Source of the DNA: an uncultured Burkholderiales bacterium
GTDB taxonomy: Bacteria > Pseudomonadota > Gammaproteobacteria > Burkholderiales > Burkholderiaceae_C
Direction: 5' to 3'
Length of the DNA: 64,000 nucleotides
Assembly (NCBI GenBank): GCA_903830725.1
Contig: CAIKVH010000070.1
Location: forward strand, 1-64,000
Of this stretch, positions 9,023 to 16,959 are shown one piece after another; positions within the stretch are counted from its first letter, which is position 1, and every line of letters begins with the position of its first letter. The notes below the pieces were generated by a model, which ran no database searches, was not told the DNA's origin, and was given only the letters and a program-made list of their open reading frames with translations. The position numbers and the translations under genes are program-made.

Positions 9023-10126
9023 TTATTCTTTGGTATACCTGGATCGATTTGCAACATAGCGTGACAACGACGGTCCAATTAGTAAAGTAATCAAAAAACG
9101 CATGATTTGAAGTGCCATTACGAATGCAATATCTACTTTTGTTGATGCTGCAATGATCGCAGCAGAGTCGACCCCTCCTGGGCTAGTACCTAGGTATGCA
9201 CTTAAGGGATCTGCATTCAACACGTAAACGAGCATGGTTGCCAGACCCATGCAAAATAAAATCAATACTGCGATAGAAAAAATGGTTTCAGGTAGTGCCT
9301 TAGCCGCAGAAACCAAAACTTGACGAGTAAATCTAAGTCCAACATTCCAACCTATTATTGCAAACGCAATAGCAAGAAGCCACATCGGTAGCTCAATTTG
9401 AGCAATCTCTTTTAATTGAATATAACCCCCCAGAGTCATCGACACGATCAGAACTCCTCCGGAGATTTTTGGCAAAAGTATGGCAAATAAGCTGATGCAA
9501 ATAACACCGATACTCACCGCAAATGCTGTTGGATGAATCGGTGCGAACCACACAATGGGGTTGAGTGCTGATGTGGGTATATGGACCCAAAACCTTGCAA
9601 TGATTGACGCGGTGACGGTCACCATAAGAACTCGAAGGTACTGCATGAATGCGACCAGTCTTGCGTCTGCACCGAAATCCTCGGCCATCATGACCATCAC
9701 CGAGGCGGCGCCCGGCAGTAGACCCCAAATGGCCGTGGTCCCAGGTAGTATGCCCATTCTCCCTATCGCCCACCCTAGCGATATGCTCGCTAGGAGTGTC
9801 ATGGAGACCGTACCAATTAGGATTGGCCACTGCGCGAGGAAGACATGCAAGATTTCTTGATTAATGGATCTTGCAATTAAGCAACCGATTACGGCCTGAG
9901 AAAAATACGTGGATCCTTTGGGCAGTCGCAGTCCTGCCCCTAAGGTCTGTGCGATGATGCCAGCAAACATAGGACCTAGTAAAAGTGCTGCAGGTAGAGA
10001 AAGCCATTCGCAAATAGCTGTTGTAAGGAATGTAATTATTAAAAGTGAGACCCACTGCAGCCATTTGGGTAACTTTACTAAATTAAATGCTGTTAGATTT
10101 TCGGAGCTTGTGGAGAAAGGGGGCAT
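9023..10126 (-). CDS. AbrB-family membrane transporter
   Basis: A 367-residue integral membrane protein with about ten hydrophobic segments in two similar halves. The repeated signature of the AbrB (COG3180) family is visible as LPAALLLGPMFAGIIA with LPKGSTYFSQAVIGCLIARSI in the first half, and MWLLAIAFAIIGWNVGLRF with SPGGVDSAAIIAAS in the second. The family is loosely annotated as ammonia monooxygenase or regulator, but its members are inner-membrane proteins, probably transporters. It is divergent from the aldehyde dehydrogenase and upstream of the hydroxyacid dehydrogenase, so it may take up or export the compound handled by those enzymes (inference). Confidence 0.82.
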   Translation of the reverse strand: MPPFSTSSENLTAFNLVKLPKWLQWVSLLIITFLTTAICEWLSLPAALLLGPMFAGIIAQTLGAGLRLPKGSTYFSQAVIGCLIARSINQEILHVFLAQWPILIGTVSMTLLASISLGWAIGRMGILPGTTAIWGLLPGAASVMVMMAEDFGADARLVAFMQYLRVLMVTVTASIIARFWVHIPTSALNPIVWFAPIHPTAFAVSIGVICISLFAILLPKISGGVLIVSMTLGGYIQLKEIAQIELPMWLLAIAFAIIGWNVGLRFTRQVLVSAAKALPETIFSIAVLILFCMGLATMLVYVLNADPLSAYLGTSPGGVDSAAIIAASTKVDIAFVMALQIMRFLITLLIGPSLSRYVANRSRYTKE

Positions 10127-10149
10127 GAATGACTAACAGGGTTTCGAAA

Positions 10150-10180
10150 TGTACAAAGGGTACAAAAAGGCTAAGTGTAC
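10150..10180. promoter_or_regulatory. TGTAC repeats, candidate regulator binding site
   Basis: The inverted repeat TGTAC-AAAGG-GTACA occupies 10150-10164 and a third TGTAC half-site is at 10176-10180. They lie 24 bp from the start of the AbrB-type gene, inside the region shared with the divergent aldehyde dehydrogenase. Spacing and symmetry fit a dimeric regulator, but no specific regulator can be named. Confidence 0.4.
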
Positions 10181-10193
10181 TTTTACCTATCAA

Positions 10194-10211
10194 GCTAGGG
10201 AATTCCCTAGC
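10194..10211. promoter_or_regulatory. perfect 18-bp palindrome GCTAGGGAATTCCCTAGC
   Basis: Every base pairs with its partner, with no spacer. It lies in the 274-bp region between the divergent AbrB-type and aldehyde dehydrogenase genes, 30 bp from the TGTAC inverted repeat. A dimeric transcription factor site is the simplest reading. As RNA it would form a poor hairpin because there is no loop. Confidence 0.5.
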
Positions 10212-10400
10212 AAGAGGAGCAGTTCCCAGAGCTTCATTATCGCAAAACATGATTAAGCCCCTGGCTGTACCGGGTTCACTGCCTATTCTTGATAAACCAT
10301 TAGTCCCTTTTGTGCAGAGTATTTTTGCTCTGAGTGGTAAACTTTAATGTGACCTCCAAACAGAGATTTCTTCTTTACCGAACTTTGAAAGATTTTTAGA

Positions 10401-11840
10401 ATGACCTACGCTAATACTCAGTTGTTAATTGATGGCCAATGGTGTGATGCCATAAGTGGAAAGACTCTTCCAATTCTTAACCCAGCAACAGCTCAAGAAA
10501 TTGGTCGAGTTGCGTTTGCTGGTAAAGAGGATTTAGACCGCGCGTTGAACGCTGCTCAAAAAGGGTTTGATACTTGGCGCAAAGTGCCTGCATTTGAGCG
10601 TTGTAAGATCATGCGCCAAGCCTCTACGCTCTTAAAGGAGAGGGCTGCTGAGATAGCAGCCTTAATGACTCAAGAACAAGGAAAGCCATTGGCTGAGGCT
10701 AAGGCTGAAATCCAGATGGCCAGCGACATTATTGAATGGTTTGCTGAGGAGGGCAAAAGAGTTTACGGGCGCATCGTACCTCCCCGTAATTTAGCAGCTC
10801 AGCAAATGGTTTTAAAAGATCCTGTTGGTCCCGTTGCTGCTTTCACGCCCTGGAACTTTCCTATCAACCAAGTTGTTCGCAAATTAAGCGCGGCTTTGGC
10901 TACAGGGTGCTCGATTATTGTTAAGGCACCAGAGGAAACTCCGGCTTCCCCTGCGGGTCTATTGAAAGCCTTTGTCGATGCTGGTGTACCTGCTGGCGTA
11001 ATAGGGTTGGTCTACGGCGATCCGGCCGAAATTTCAAGTTATCTAATCCCTCATCCTATTATTCGTAAAATAACTTTCACCGGTTCCACACCCGTTGGCA
11101 AACAATTAGCAGCTATGGCAGGACAACACATGAAGCGAGCCACCATGGAGCTCGGTGGGCATGCCCCCGTTATAGTTTGTGAGGACGCGGATGTGGAATT
11201 AGCTGCAAGGGCAGCGGGCGCCGCAAAATTCCGAAACGCGGGGCAAGTTTGTATATCTCCTACGCGTTTCTTAGTGCACTCTAGCCTCAAGAAGTCCTTT
11301 ATCGATGCGATGGTCAAAGCCGCCTCGGCTTTAAAAATTGGTAATGGTTTAGAGGATACAACAACGATGGGACCCCTCGCTAATCCCCGTCGATTAACAG
11401 CGATGGCTGAATTTACAAAGGACGCTGTTAGCAAAGGGGCAACTGTTTGCGCAGGCGGTGAGCGAATTGGTAGTGCAGGCAATTTCTTTGCGCCCACGAT
11501 TTTGTCTGATGTGAGCCTTGACGCTAAGGTATTTAACGACGAGCCCTTTGGACCTATGGCTGCTATTCGGACTTTTAACACTATGGATGAAGTAATTGCG
11601 GAGGCCAATCGATTGCCCTTTGGATTGGCAAGCTATGCTTTCACTAAGTCTTTGAAAAATGCGCACCTACTAGCTCAACAACTTCAGGTGGGGATGCTTT
11701 GGATGAATCAGCCAGCAGTTGCATGGCCTGAAATGCCATTTGGTGGCGTTAAGGATTCTGGATATGGATCAGAGGGAGGATCTGAAGCGCTTGAGGCTTA
11801 CTTAAATACGAAGTCGGTCTCAATGGTTTGCGACTTCTAA
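10401..11840 (+). CDS. NAD(P)-dependent aldehyde dehydrogenase (succinate / alpha-ketoglutarate semialdehyde dehydrogenase type)
   Basis: A 479-residue member of the aldehyde dehydrogenase superfamily. All key residues are present: the FTPWNFP motif with N152, the cofactor lysine K175 (IVKAPEETP), the FTGST nucleotide loop at 226-230, general base E250 in MELGGHAP, and catalytic C284 in [11 protein letters not shown]. Overall layout resembles GabD-like succinate semialdehyde dehydrogenases and the alpha-ketoglutarate semialdehyde dehydrogenases of sugar-acid pathways; these cannot be separated by eye. A strong GC-rich terminator follows 22 bp after the stop, so the gene is transcribed alone. 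Confidence 0.9.
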   Translation: MTYANTQLLIDGQWCDAISGKTLPILNPATAQEIGRVAFAGKEDLDRALNAAQKGFDTWRKVPAFERCKIMRQASTLLKERAAEIAALMTQEQGKPLAEAKAEIQMASDIIEWFAEEGKRVYGRIVPPRNLAAQQMVLKDPVGPVAAFTPWNFPINQVVRKLSAALATGCSIIVKAPEETPASPAGLLKAFVDAGVPAGVIGLVYGDPAEISSYLIPHPIIRKITFTGSTPVGKQLAAMAGQHMKRATMELGGHAPVIVCEDADVELAARAAGAAKFRNAGQVCISPTRFLVHSSLKKSFIDAMVKAASALKIGNGLEDTTTMGPLANPRRLTAMAEFTKDAVSKGATVCAGGERIGSAGNFFAPTILSDVSLDAKVFNDEPFGPMAAIRTFNTMDEVIAEANRLPFGLASYAFTKSLKNAHLLAQQLQVGMLWMNQPAVAWPEMPFGGVKDSGYGSEGGSEALEAYLNTKSVSMVCDF

Positions 11841-11861
11841 TTTCTATCAAATCAGAAATTA

Positions 11862-11896
11862 AATGGGGCCCCAGTAAATTGGGGCCCCATTTTTAT
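11862..11896. terminator. bidirectional rho-independent terminator
   Basis: Arms AATGGGGCCCC (11862-11872) and GGGGCCCCATT (11881-11891) form a perfect 11-bp stem with an 8-nt loop, followed by a T-rich run on the + strand. On the reverse strand the stem is followed by ATTTAATTT. It lies between the convergent aldehyde dehydrogenase and sodium channel genes and can serve both. Confidence 0.92.
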
Positions 11897-11964
11897 TGGA
11901 ATAAATTAAACGATTAGTTTTGAGTGGGTCTTTTGATCTTAAGCTCTAATTGCCTTGTTTGGCT

Positions 11965-12843
11965 TTATTTAGCTATGAGATCGTGACTTCGAATCCCTTT
12001 GATCATGTCCTTGACCTCGTCAAGTTCCGCTTTAATTGCATGGAACTCCTCGTTAATTTGCATCAGAAGTCTTTGCTCTTCAATGTGGCGTTGAGCCTCG
12101 TCTTGAACTCGTTTTATTTCCTCCTTATCGGCAGCACTATGTGCACTGAAGGAGTCAACAATTGCAGCTACAAAAAGGTTTACGACCACAAAGGTTGCGA
12201 TCATGATGAATACCACGAAGAAAATCCAGGAGTTTGGAAATTTCTCCATGACGGGTCTAGCAATACCGTCTGACCAACTCTCCAAAGTCATAACCTGGAA
12301 AAGGGTAAAGAAGCTAGAGCCGAGGTTGCCAAAAAATTCAGGGAATTCTTTGCCAAATAAGTTGGTTGTAACTACAGCAGAGACGTAGAAAACAATCAAC
12401 ATCAGTCCCATCACTGAACCCAAACTAGCCAAGGAGCCTAGTAAGCCCCTAACTACTTTGCGCATACTGTCAACTTTGTTGATCAATCTGAGCACACGAA
12501 GAACTCGTAGTGAACGAAGCACAGCCAATGATTCAGATGCCGGAATCAGCGCAATTGCAATTACAACGAAGTCAAATAGACACCAAGGATCTTTAAAGAA
12601 ATTCAAGCCTCTGGCTAACATAAGTAGGGTCAGTTCGACAATGAATATGCCCAAAATCGTATGATCAAGTATGTGTAACTCTTCGCCAATTTCGCTCATG
12701 ATCCACGGACTGGTCTCCATGCCTAATAAAATGGCATTTAGAAAAATGAGCGCAACGATGCCATGCTGTAAAAAAGGTTTGGCCAGGACGTACTCAATTT
12801 TGAGTTGCCAATTTGCTTGGACTTTTGTATTTTCAGCGTTCAT
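11965..12843 (-). CDS. bacterial voltage-gated sodium channel (NaChBac/NavAb family), paralogue 2
   Basis: A 292-residue paralogue of the channel at 1547-2401, identical at most aligned positions from S1 to S6. S4 reads RSLRVLRVLR (R110, R113, R116, R119). The selectivity filter is FQVMTLESWSD with TLESW at 186-190, closer to NavAb TLESWSM than the first copy's TLESWAD. The two differ mainly in the S1-S2 loop, in the pore turret (KEFPEFFGNLGSSF against KDFENYFGNLGASL) and in the C-terminal coiled coil, which here is a longer Glu/Arg/Gln-rich helix. The divergent coiled coils would favour separate homotetramers, but mixed tetramers cannot be excluded. It is monocistronic and shares the terminator with the convergent aldehyde dehydrogenase gene. 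Confidence 0.93.
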   Translation of the reverse strand: MNAENTKVQANWQLKIEYVLAKPFLQHGIVALIFLNAILLGMETSPWIMSEIGEELHILDHTILGIFIVELTLLMLARGLNFFKDPWCLFDFVVIAIALIPASESLAVLRSLRVLRVLRLINKVDSMRKVVRGLLGSLASLGSVMGLMLIVFYVSAVVTTNLFGKEFPEFFGNLGSSFFTLFQVMTLESWSDGIARPVMEKFPNSWIFFVVFIMIATFVVVNLFVAAIVDSFSAHSAADKEEIKRVQDEAQRHIEEQRLLMQINEEFHAIKAELDEVKDMIKGIRSHDLIAK

Positions 12844-13478
12844 TAATGGAGTCGAGAATATTGTTAATGCAAGGGCAATATGATATCCAAATATCTTCTC
12901 ATTTAGAGTGCATTAGGATCATTTTTTTTTGCTCCATAAAATTTAGTACTTAATTTTGAACGCCTATTTAATTCCTTTTGGTGCGCAAGACTTCTATTGT
13001 CATTTCCATGTTCATAATTGCAAGTGCGGATATTTCTAAGGCACTTGGCAATAAAACAATAGTGTTAGTATTTTTGAAGTCGAAAATGAGTTGTCTGCCC
13101 GAAGAGTTTGATTTATATGACTAATTTCAAATATTCTCTGTGCTTTGAGAGTCAATTTTTTACCTCCTGGCGGTGTTCCAAATTTCTTTTGAGTACAAAC
13201 AAAACTCAAAAAAATGCAATCTCAATAGCTGGTTTTTTAGCCGAACGAGAGGAATGCATTTTTCTGAAACCAGAGTAAGAATTATTAAACCATCTTTGTC
13301 ATTAATCTTTTCATGCAAAGAGGGTAAACTACGCTAGGGGTTCGATTTAAGAGCAGAAAAGTGATTCGAACTGGGTATTGACTGAGAGTTTTGATGGCCC
13401 TAAGGAATCAATAAACAGCATACTAATCAACCGTTTGGAGCGAATTGTGTATTTGATCGCCACATGAATGTGGAAGAT
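12844..13478. other. 635-bp intergenic region without a recognised gene
   Basis: This AT-rich stretch lies between the second sodium channel gene and tRNA-Leu. Only very short open frames are present; the best is a 38-codon frame from ATG at 13008 with no ribosome-binding site. I saw no hairpin with a T-run, no tRNA and no known riboswitch pattern. It presumably contains the channel promoter at its left end and possibly the rnr promoter at its right end. A small RNA cannot be excluded by eye. Confidence 0.5.
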
Positions 13479-13563
<85 letters not shown>

Positions 13564-13582
13564 AATTCAGGAAAAGAGGGTG

Positions 13583-13610
13583 ATTCTATCAAAAACTATG
13601 CACACTCCAA
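13583..13610 (-). promoter_or_regulatory. candidate sigma-70 promoter of tRNA-Leu
   Basis: On the minus strand TTGGAG (13605-13610) and TAGAAT (13583-13588) are separated by 16 bp. Transcription would start a few bases later and reach the mature tRNA after a leader of about 12 nt. The element sits directly in front of the rnr coding region on the other strand, only 7 bp from its start codon. Confidence 0.45.
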
Positions 13611-13617
13611 CGTAGGC

Positions 13618-16002
13618 TTGTTGGAAGAAATTTCTGGAACTGTTCAGGGTCACCGCGATGGCCACGGTTTTTTAATGAGAGATGATGGTCAAGCAGACAT
13701 CTATCTTCCTCCCAATGAAATGCGTGCTGTCTTGCACAAGGATCACATCAAGGCACGCATTACGAGATTGGACAAGAAGGGTCGACCCGAGGGTCGCGTC
13801 CTAGAAATTATCGAGCGTCCAAAGCACCCCATAATCGGTAGGCTTCTTCAAGAGGGGGGCGTTTGGTTAGTTGCCCCAGAGGATAAAAGGTATGGTCAAG
13901 ACATCCTCATTCCCAAGGGAGCAACCGGCCAGGCCAAACCGGGGGAGGTAGTGGTCACTGAGTTGACTGAGACTCCGAGTCTTTACGGTCAACCCGTGGG
14001 ACGGGTTGTAGAGGTGCTAGGTGAGGTAGATGACCCGGGCATGGAAATCGAGATTGCTGTAAGGAAATATTCTGTCCCCCATGAGTTCTCACAGGCTTGT
14101 TTGAGTCTAGCCAAATCATTACCCGAGAAAGTAAGAAGCACTGATCGTGCTAACCGTGTTGATCTAACGGACATCCCACTCGTTACTATTGATGGGGAAG
14201 ATGCTAGGGACTTTGATGACGCAGTCTATTGCACTCCCGCAAAAGTGGGAAGAACCAAAGGTTGGCGACTCTTGGTAGCTATTGCCGATGTAAGCCACTA
14301 TGTTGAGACAGGGAGTGCTATAGACATAGACGCATACGACAGAGCCACGAGTGTTTACTTTCCCCGTCGTGTGATTCCGATGCTTCCTGAGAAGTTATCT
14401 AATGAACTGTGTTCTTTGAAACCAGACGTTGAGCGTTTGTGTATGGTCTGCGACATGTTGATAACAGGGGAGGGGAAAATACACGCTTACCAGTTTTATC
14501 CAGCAGTGATGTTTAGTCATGCGCGAATGACCTATACGGAAGTTGCTTCAATACTCAGTAATACCCGAGGTCCTGAGGCACTTAAGAGAAAAGAGAGAAT
14601 TCCTGAGTTGATGAATTTATATGACGTCTACCGCGCTCTTCTTAAAGAGCGTCAACTCAGAGGAGCAATTGATTTTGAAAGTGTGGAGACACAGATCATT
14701 TGCGATGATTCTGGGCGTATTGAAAAAATTGTCCCTCGCGAGCGAACTGAGGCACACCGATTAATAGAGGAGGCAATGTTAGCGGCGAATGTGTGTAGCG
14801 CAGAGTTTGTTTTACAGGGCAAACAACCGGCTCTTTACAGGGTTCATGAGGGACCTACGCCCGAGAAGAGGGAAACGCTAAAGGCTTACTTGAAGGCCAC
14901 TGGAGTGCAGGCTAGTTTGAGTGAGGACCCTGCCCCAAAAGAGTTTCAAGCGATTGCCCTAGCAACCAAAGACAGACCAGACGCGCAGCAAATCCACTCC
15001 ATGTTGCTACGCTCTATGCAACAAGCGATCTACACGCCTTTTAACAGTGGACATTTTGGTTTAGCTTACGAAGGCTACACACACTTTACAAGTCCAATTC
15101 GGCGTTACCCAGATCTGTTAGTGCACAGGGTAATTAAAGCTAAGTTGTTGGGTAAAACTTACGCTTTGCCTAAACTCCCGCTCCCCGGGGAGGCGCATGC
15201 GAAATTGGCCAGACGGTTGGCAATGAACCAGGCTAAGCAAAAAACCTCCTCTAAGGTGCAAAAAAAATCCGGTCCTGAGATGCAGGCATGGGAGGCGGCA
15301 GGCTTGCACTGCAGTGCCAACGAGCGACGCGCTGATGAGGCGAGTCGCGATGTTGAAGCATGGCTAAAGTGCAAATACATGCGCGAGCATTTGGGAGAGG
15401 AGTTTGGTGGGGTCGTCACCTCTGTAGCTGGATTCGGAGTATTTGTCACTTTGGATCAGATGTATGTAGAGGGATTAATTCACATCACTGAGTTGGGCGG
15501 CGAGTACTATAACTTTGATGAGGTTCGCCAAGAGCTTCGCGGCGAGCGCACTGGAATGCGTTATGCAATTGGAACAAAAGTCAGAGTGCAGGTGTCCAGG
15601 GTTGATTTGGATGGGCGCAAAATTGATTTCAGATTGGTCAACTCTGATTTGGATCGATTCGGTGGAGCAGGGTTTGCTAAAGCGGCCAATAGGAGTTCCA
15701 ACAAAGCGGCCAATAAATCAACCAGTAAGACTGATAAATCTTCCTCTAAAGTGTCCGCAAGGCAGCCCTACTCACACAAAGATTTGGTGGATTCAAAGCC
15801 TAAAGCTAAAAAAGCTAAATCTAAGTCCAAACCTGATGCGAATAAAGTTGTCTCGCAAGTTGATTCACAATCTGCCAACAAAACTGAAGCCAAGGGTAAG
15901 GGCAGAGCTAATAAAAGTTTAAATCAAGTCTTGCAAACTGCAGTGACTTTAAAGGCAGCAGCCAAGAAAAAGAAAGGGCGCAAGCCTTTTAGGATGGCTT
16001 AG
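13618..16002 (+). CDS. rnr: ribonuclease R, form lacking the N-terminal helix-turn-helix domain
   Basis: A 3'-5' exoribonuclease that degrades structured RNA. The protein starts directly at the first cold-shock domain (SGTVQGHRDGHGFLMRDD, residues 6-23). A second OB domain (about 70-135) follows, then the RNB catalytic domain with the metal-binding Asp cluster IDGEDARDFDDAV (D192-D201), an S1 domain (about 597-680, EEFGGVVTSVAGFGVFV) and a Lys/Ser/Ala-rich tail of about 110 residues. The start codon is TTG at 13618 or 13621. No ATG, GTG or TTG exists between these and the in-frame TAG at 13534, so the helix-turn-helix of E. coli RNase R (about 70 residues) is truly absent. tRNA-Leu is divergent, 54 bp away. 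Confidence 0.93.
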   Translation: MLEEISGTVQGHRDGHGFLMRDDGQADIYLPPNEMRAVLHKDHIKARITRLDKKGRPEGRVLEIIERPKHPIIGRLLQEGGVWLVAPEDKRYGQDILIPKGATGQAKPGEVVVTELTETPSLYGQPVGRVVEVLGEVDDPGMEIEIAVRKYSVPHEFSQACLSLAKSLPEKVRSTDRANRVDLTDIPLVTIDGEDARDFDDAVYCTPAKVGRTKGWRLLVAIADVSHYVETGSAIDIDAYDRATSVYFPRRVIPMLPEKLSNELCSLKPDVERLCMVCDMLITGEGKIHAYQFYPAVMFSHARMTYTEVASILSNTRGPEALKRKERIPELMNLYDVYRALLKERQLRGAIDFESVETQIICDDSGRIEKIVPRERTEAHRLIEEAMLAANVCSAEFVLQGKQPALYRVHEGPTPEKRETLKAYLKATGVQASLSEDPAPKEFQAIALATKDRPDAQQIHSMLLRSMQQAIYTPFNSGHFGLAYEGYTHFTSPIRRYPDLLVHRVIKAKLLGKTYALPKLPLPGEAHAKLARRLAMNQAKQKTSSKVQKKSGPEMQAWEAAGLHCSANERRADEASRDVEAWLKCKYMREHLGEEFGGVVTSVAGFGVFVTLDQMYVEGLIHITELGGEYYNFDEVRQELRGERTGMRYAIGTKVRVQVSRVDLDGRKIDFRLVNSDLDRFGGAGFAKAANRSSNKAANKSTSKTDKSSSKVSARQPYSHKDLVDSKPKAKKAKSKSKPDANKVVSQVDSQSANKTEAKGKGRANKSLNQVLQTAVTLKAAAKKKKGRKPFRMA

Positions 16003-16060
16003 ATTGGTACATGTTCTAGGTGAGAGCAGACCGGATTGGTGATAAGGTAGTGGGTAAGCC

Positions 16061-16080
16061 AATTCAATTCAATTCAATTT
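16061..16080. repeat. AATTC pentanucleotide repeat, four units
   Basis: Three exact AATTC copies and a fourth ending in AATTT, 48 bp upstream of the short-chain dehydrogenase start. Copy number could change by slippage and alter promoter spacing, but no promoter was identified there. Confidence 0.7.
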
Positions 16081-16127
16081 GCTACATTCTTTACATTTTT
16101 AATAAAAAGTTTTGACGGGAGATACAC

Positions 16128-16877
16128 GTGAGTAATTCAAAAATAGCAATCGTTACTGGGGCAGGCACTGGCGTAGGCAAAGCTGCCGCTACGGCGCTTA
16201 TGAAGGCTGGATACAGAGTCGCATTAGTGGGGCGGCGTGCTGAAGTATTAAAAGAGGTCTTTGACCAAGCTCCTAAAGGACAAGCGCTCATGGTGCCAAC
16301 TGATGTGGCAGATCCCGTCGCAGTCAAGGCGTTATTTGATAAAACAGTAAAAGAGTGGGGACGCGTTGATTTGTTATTCAATAACGCCGGCGTTGGCGCT
16401 CCTGCTGTTCCACTTGAGGAACTTACTATTGAGCAGTGGACCGGTGTTGTGAATATCAATCTAAACGGCATGTTTTATTGTTTGCAGCAGGCCTTTAGAG
16501 TGATGAAGGATCAAAAGCCAATGGGTGGGCGAATTATCAATAACGGATCAATATCTGCGCACGCGCCGCGCCCCAACTCGATTGCTTACACGGCGACCAA
16601 ACACGCTGTGACGGGACTTACAAAGACAGCTGCTTTGGATGGACGCAAATACGACATAGCCGTTGGTCAAATCGACATTGGTAATGCGGGTACACCCATG
16701 GCGCAGCGTATGGCCTCTGGCGTAATGCAAGCAAACGGACAAATCGCTCCAGAGCCATTAATGAATGTCGACTTTGTGGGGCAGTCCATTGTGTATATGG
16801 ATAGTTTGCCTCTTGAAGCGAATGTACTTTTTCATACCATCATGGCAACTAAGATGCCGTTTGTTGGAAGAGGTTAA
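16128..16877 (+). CDS. short-chain dehydrogenase/reductase (SDR) family oxidoreductase
   Basis: A 249-residue classical SDR. The cofactor motif [12 protein letters not shown] is at about 10-21, the structural motif NNAG near 87, the catalytic Ser in [10 protein letters not shown] near 142, and the catalytic pair Y..K in AYTATKHA near 154-160. The start is GTG at 16128, preceded by GGGAGA. The cofactor loop VGRRAE suggests NADP preference. The substrate is unknown. The gene is flanked by rnr upstream (same strand, 125 bp) and by nnr, which converges on it. Confidence 0.87.
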   Translation: MSNSKIAIVTGAGTGVGKAAATALMKAGYRVALVGRRAEVLKEVFDQAPKGQALMVPTDVADPVAVKALFDKTVKEWGRVDLLFNNAGVGAPAVPLEELTIEQWTGVVNINLNGMFYCLQQAFRVMKDQKPMGGRIINNGSISAHAPRPNSIAYTATKHAVTGLTKTAALDGRKYDIAVGQIDIGNAGTPMAQRMASGVMQANGQIAPEPLMNVDFVGQSIVYMDSLPLEANVLFHTIMATKMPFVGRG

Positions 16878-16959
16878 CAACTCCCTAGGGCGAGTTCACC
16901 ATCAAGACTTTTAATGCTTGGAGTTGCTGTTGGTGTGAGAGCTAGAGTTAGAGCCGAAT

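Noticed and set aside
10129-10347. Open frame of 72 codons in the region between the AbrB-type and aldehyde dehydrogenase genes
   Set aside because: It covers the palindromes expected to be regulatory, has no ribosome-binding site, and the product lacks any recognisable feature.
13008-13124. Possible 38-residue peptide in the long gap before tRNA-Leu
   Set aside because: No Shine-Dalgarno sequence before its ATG and no hydrophobic or conserved pattern; expected by chance in AT-rich DNA.
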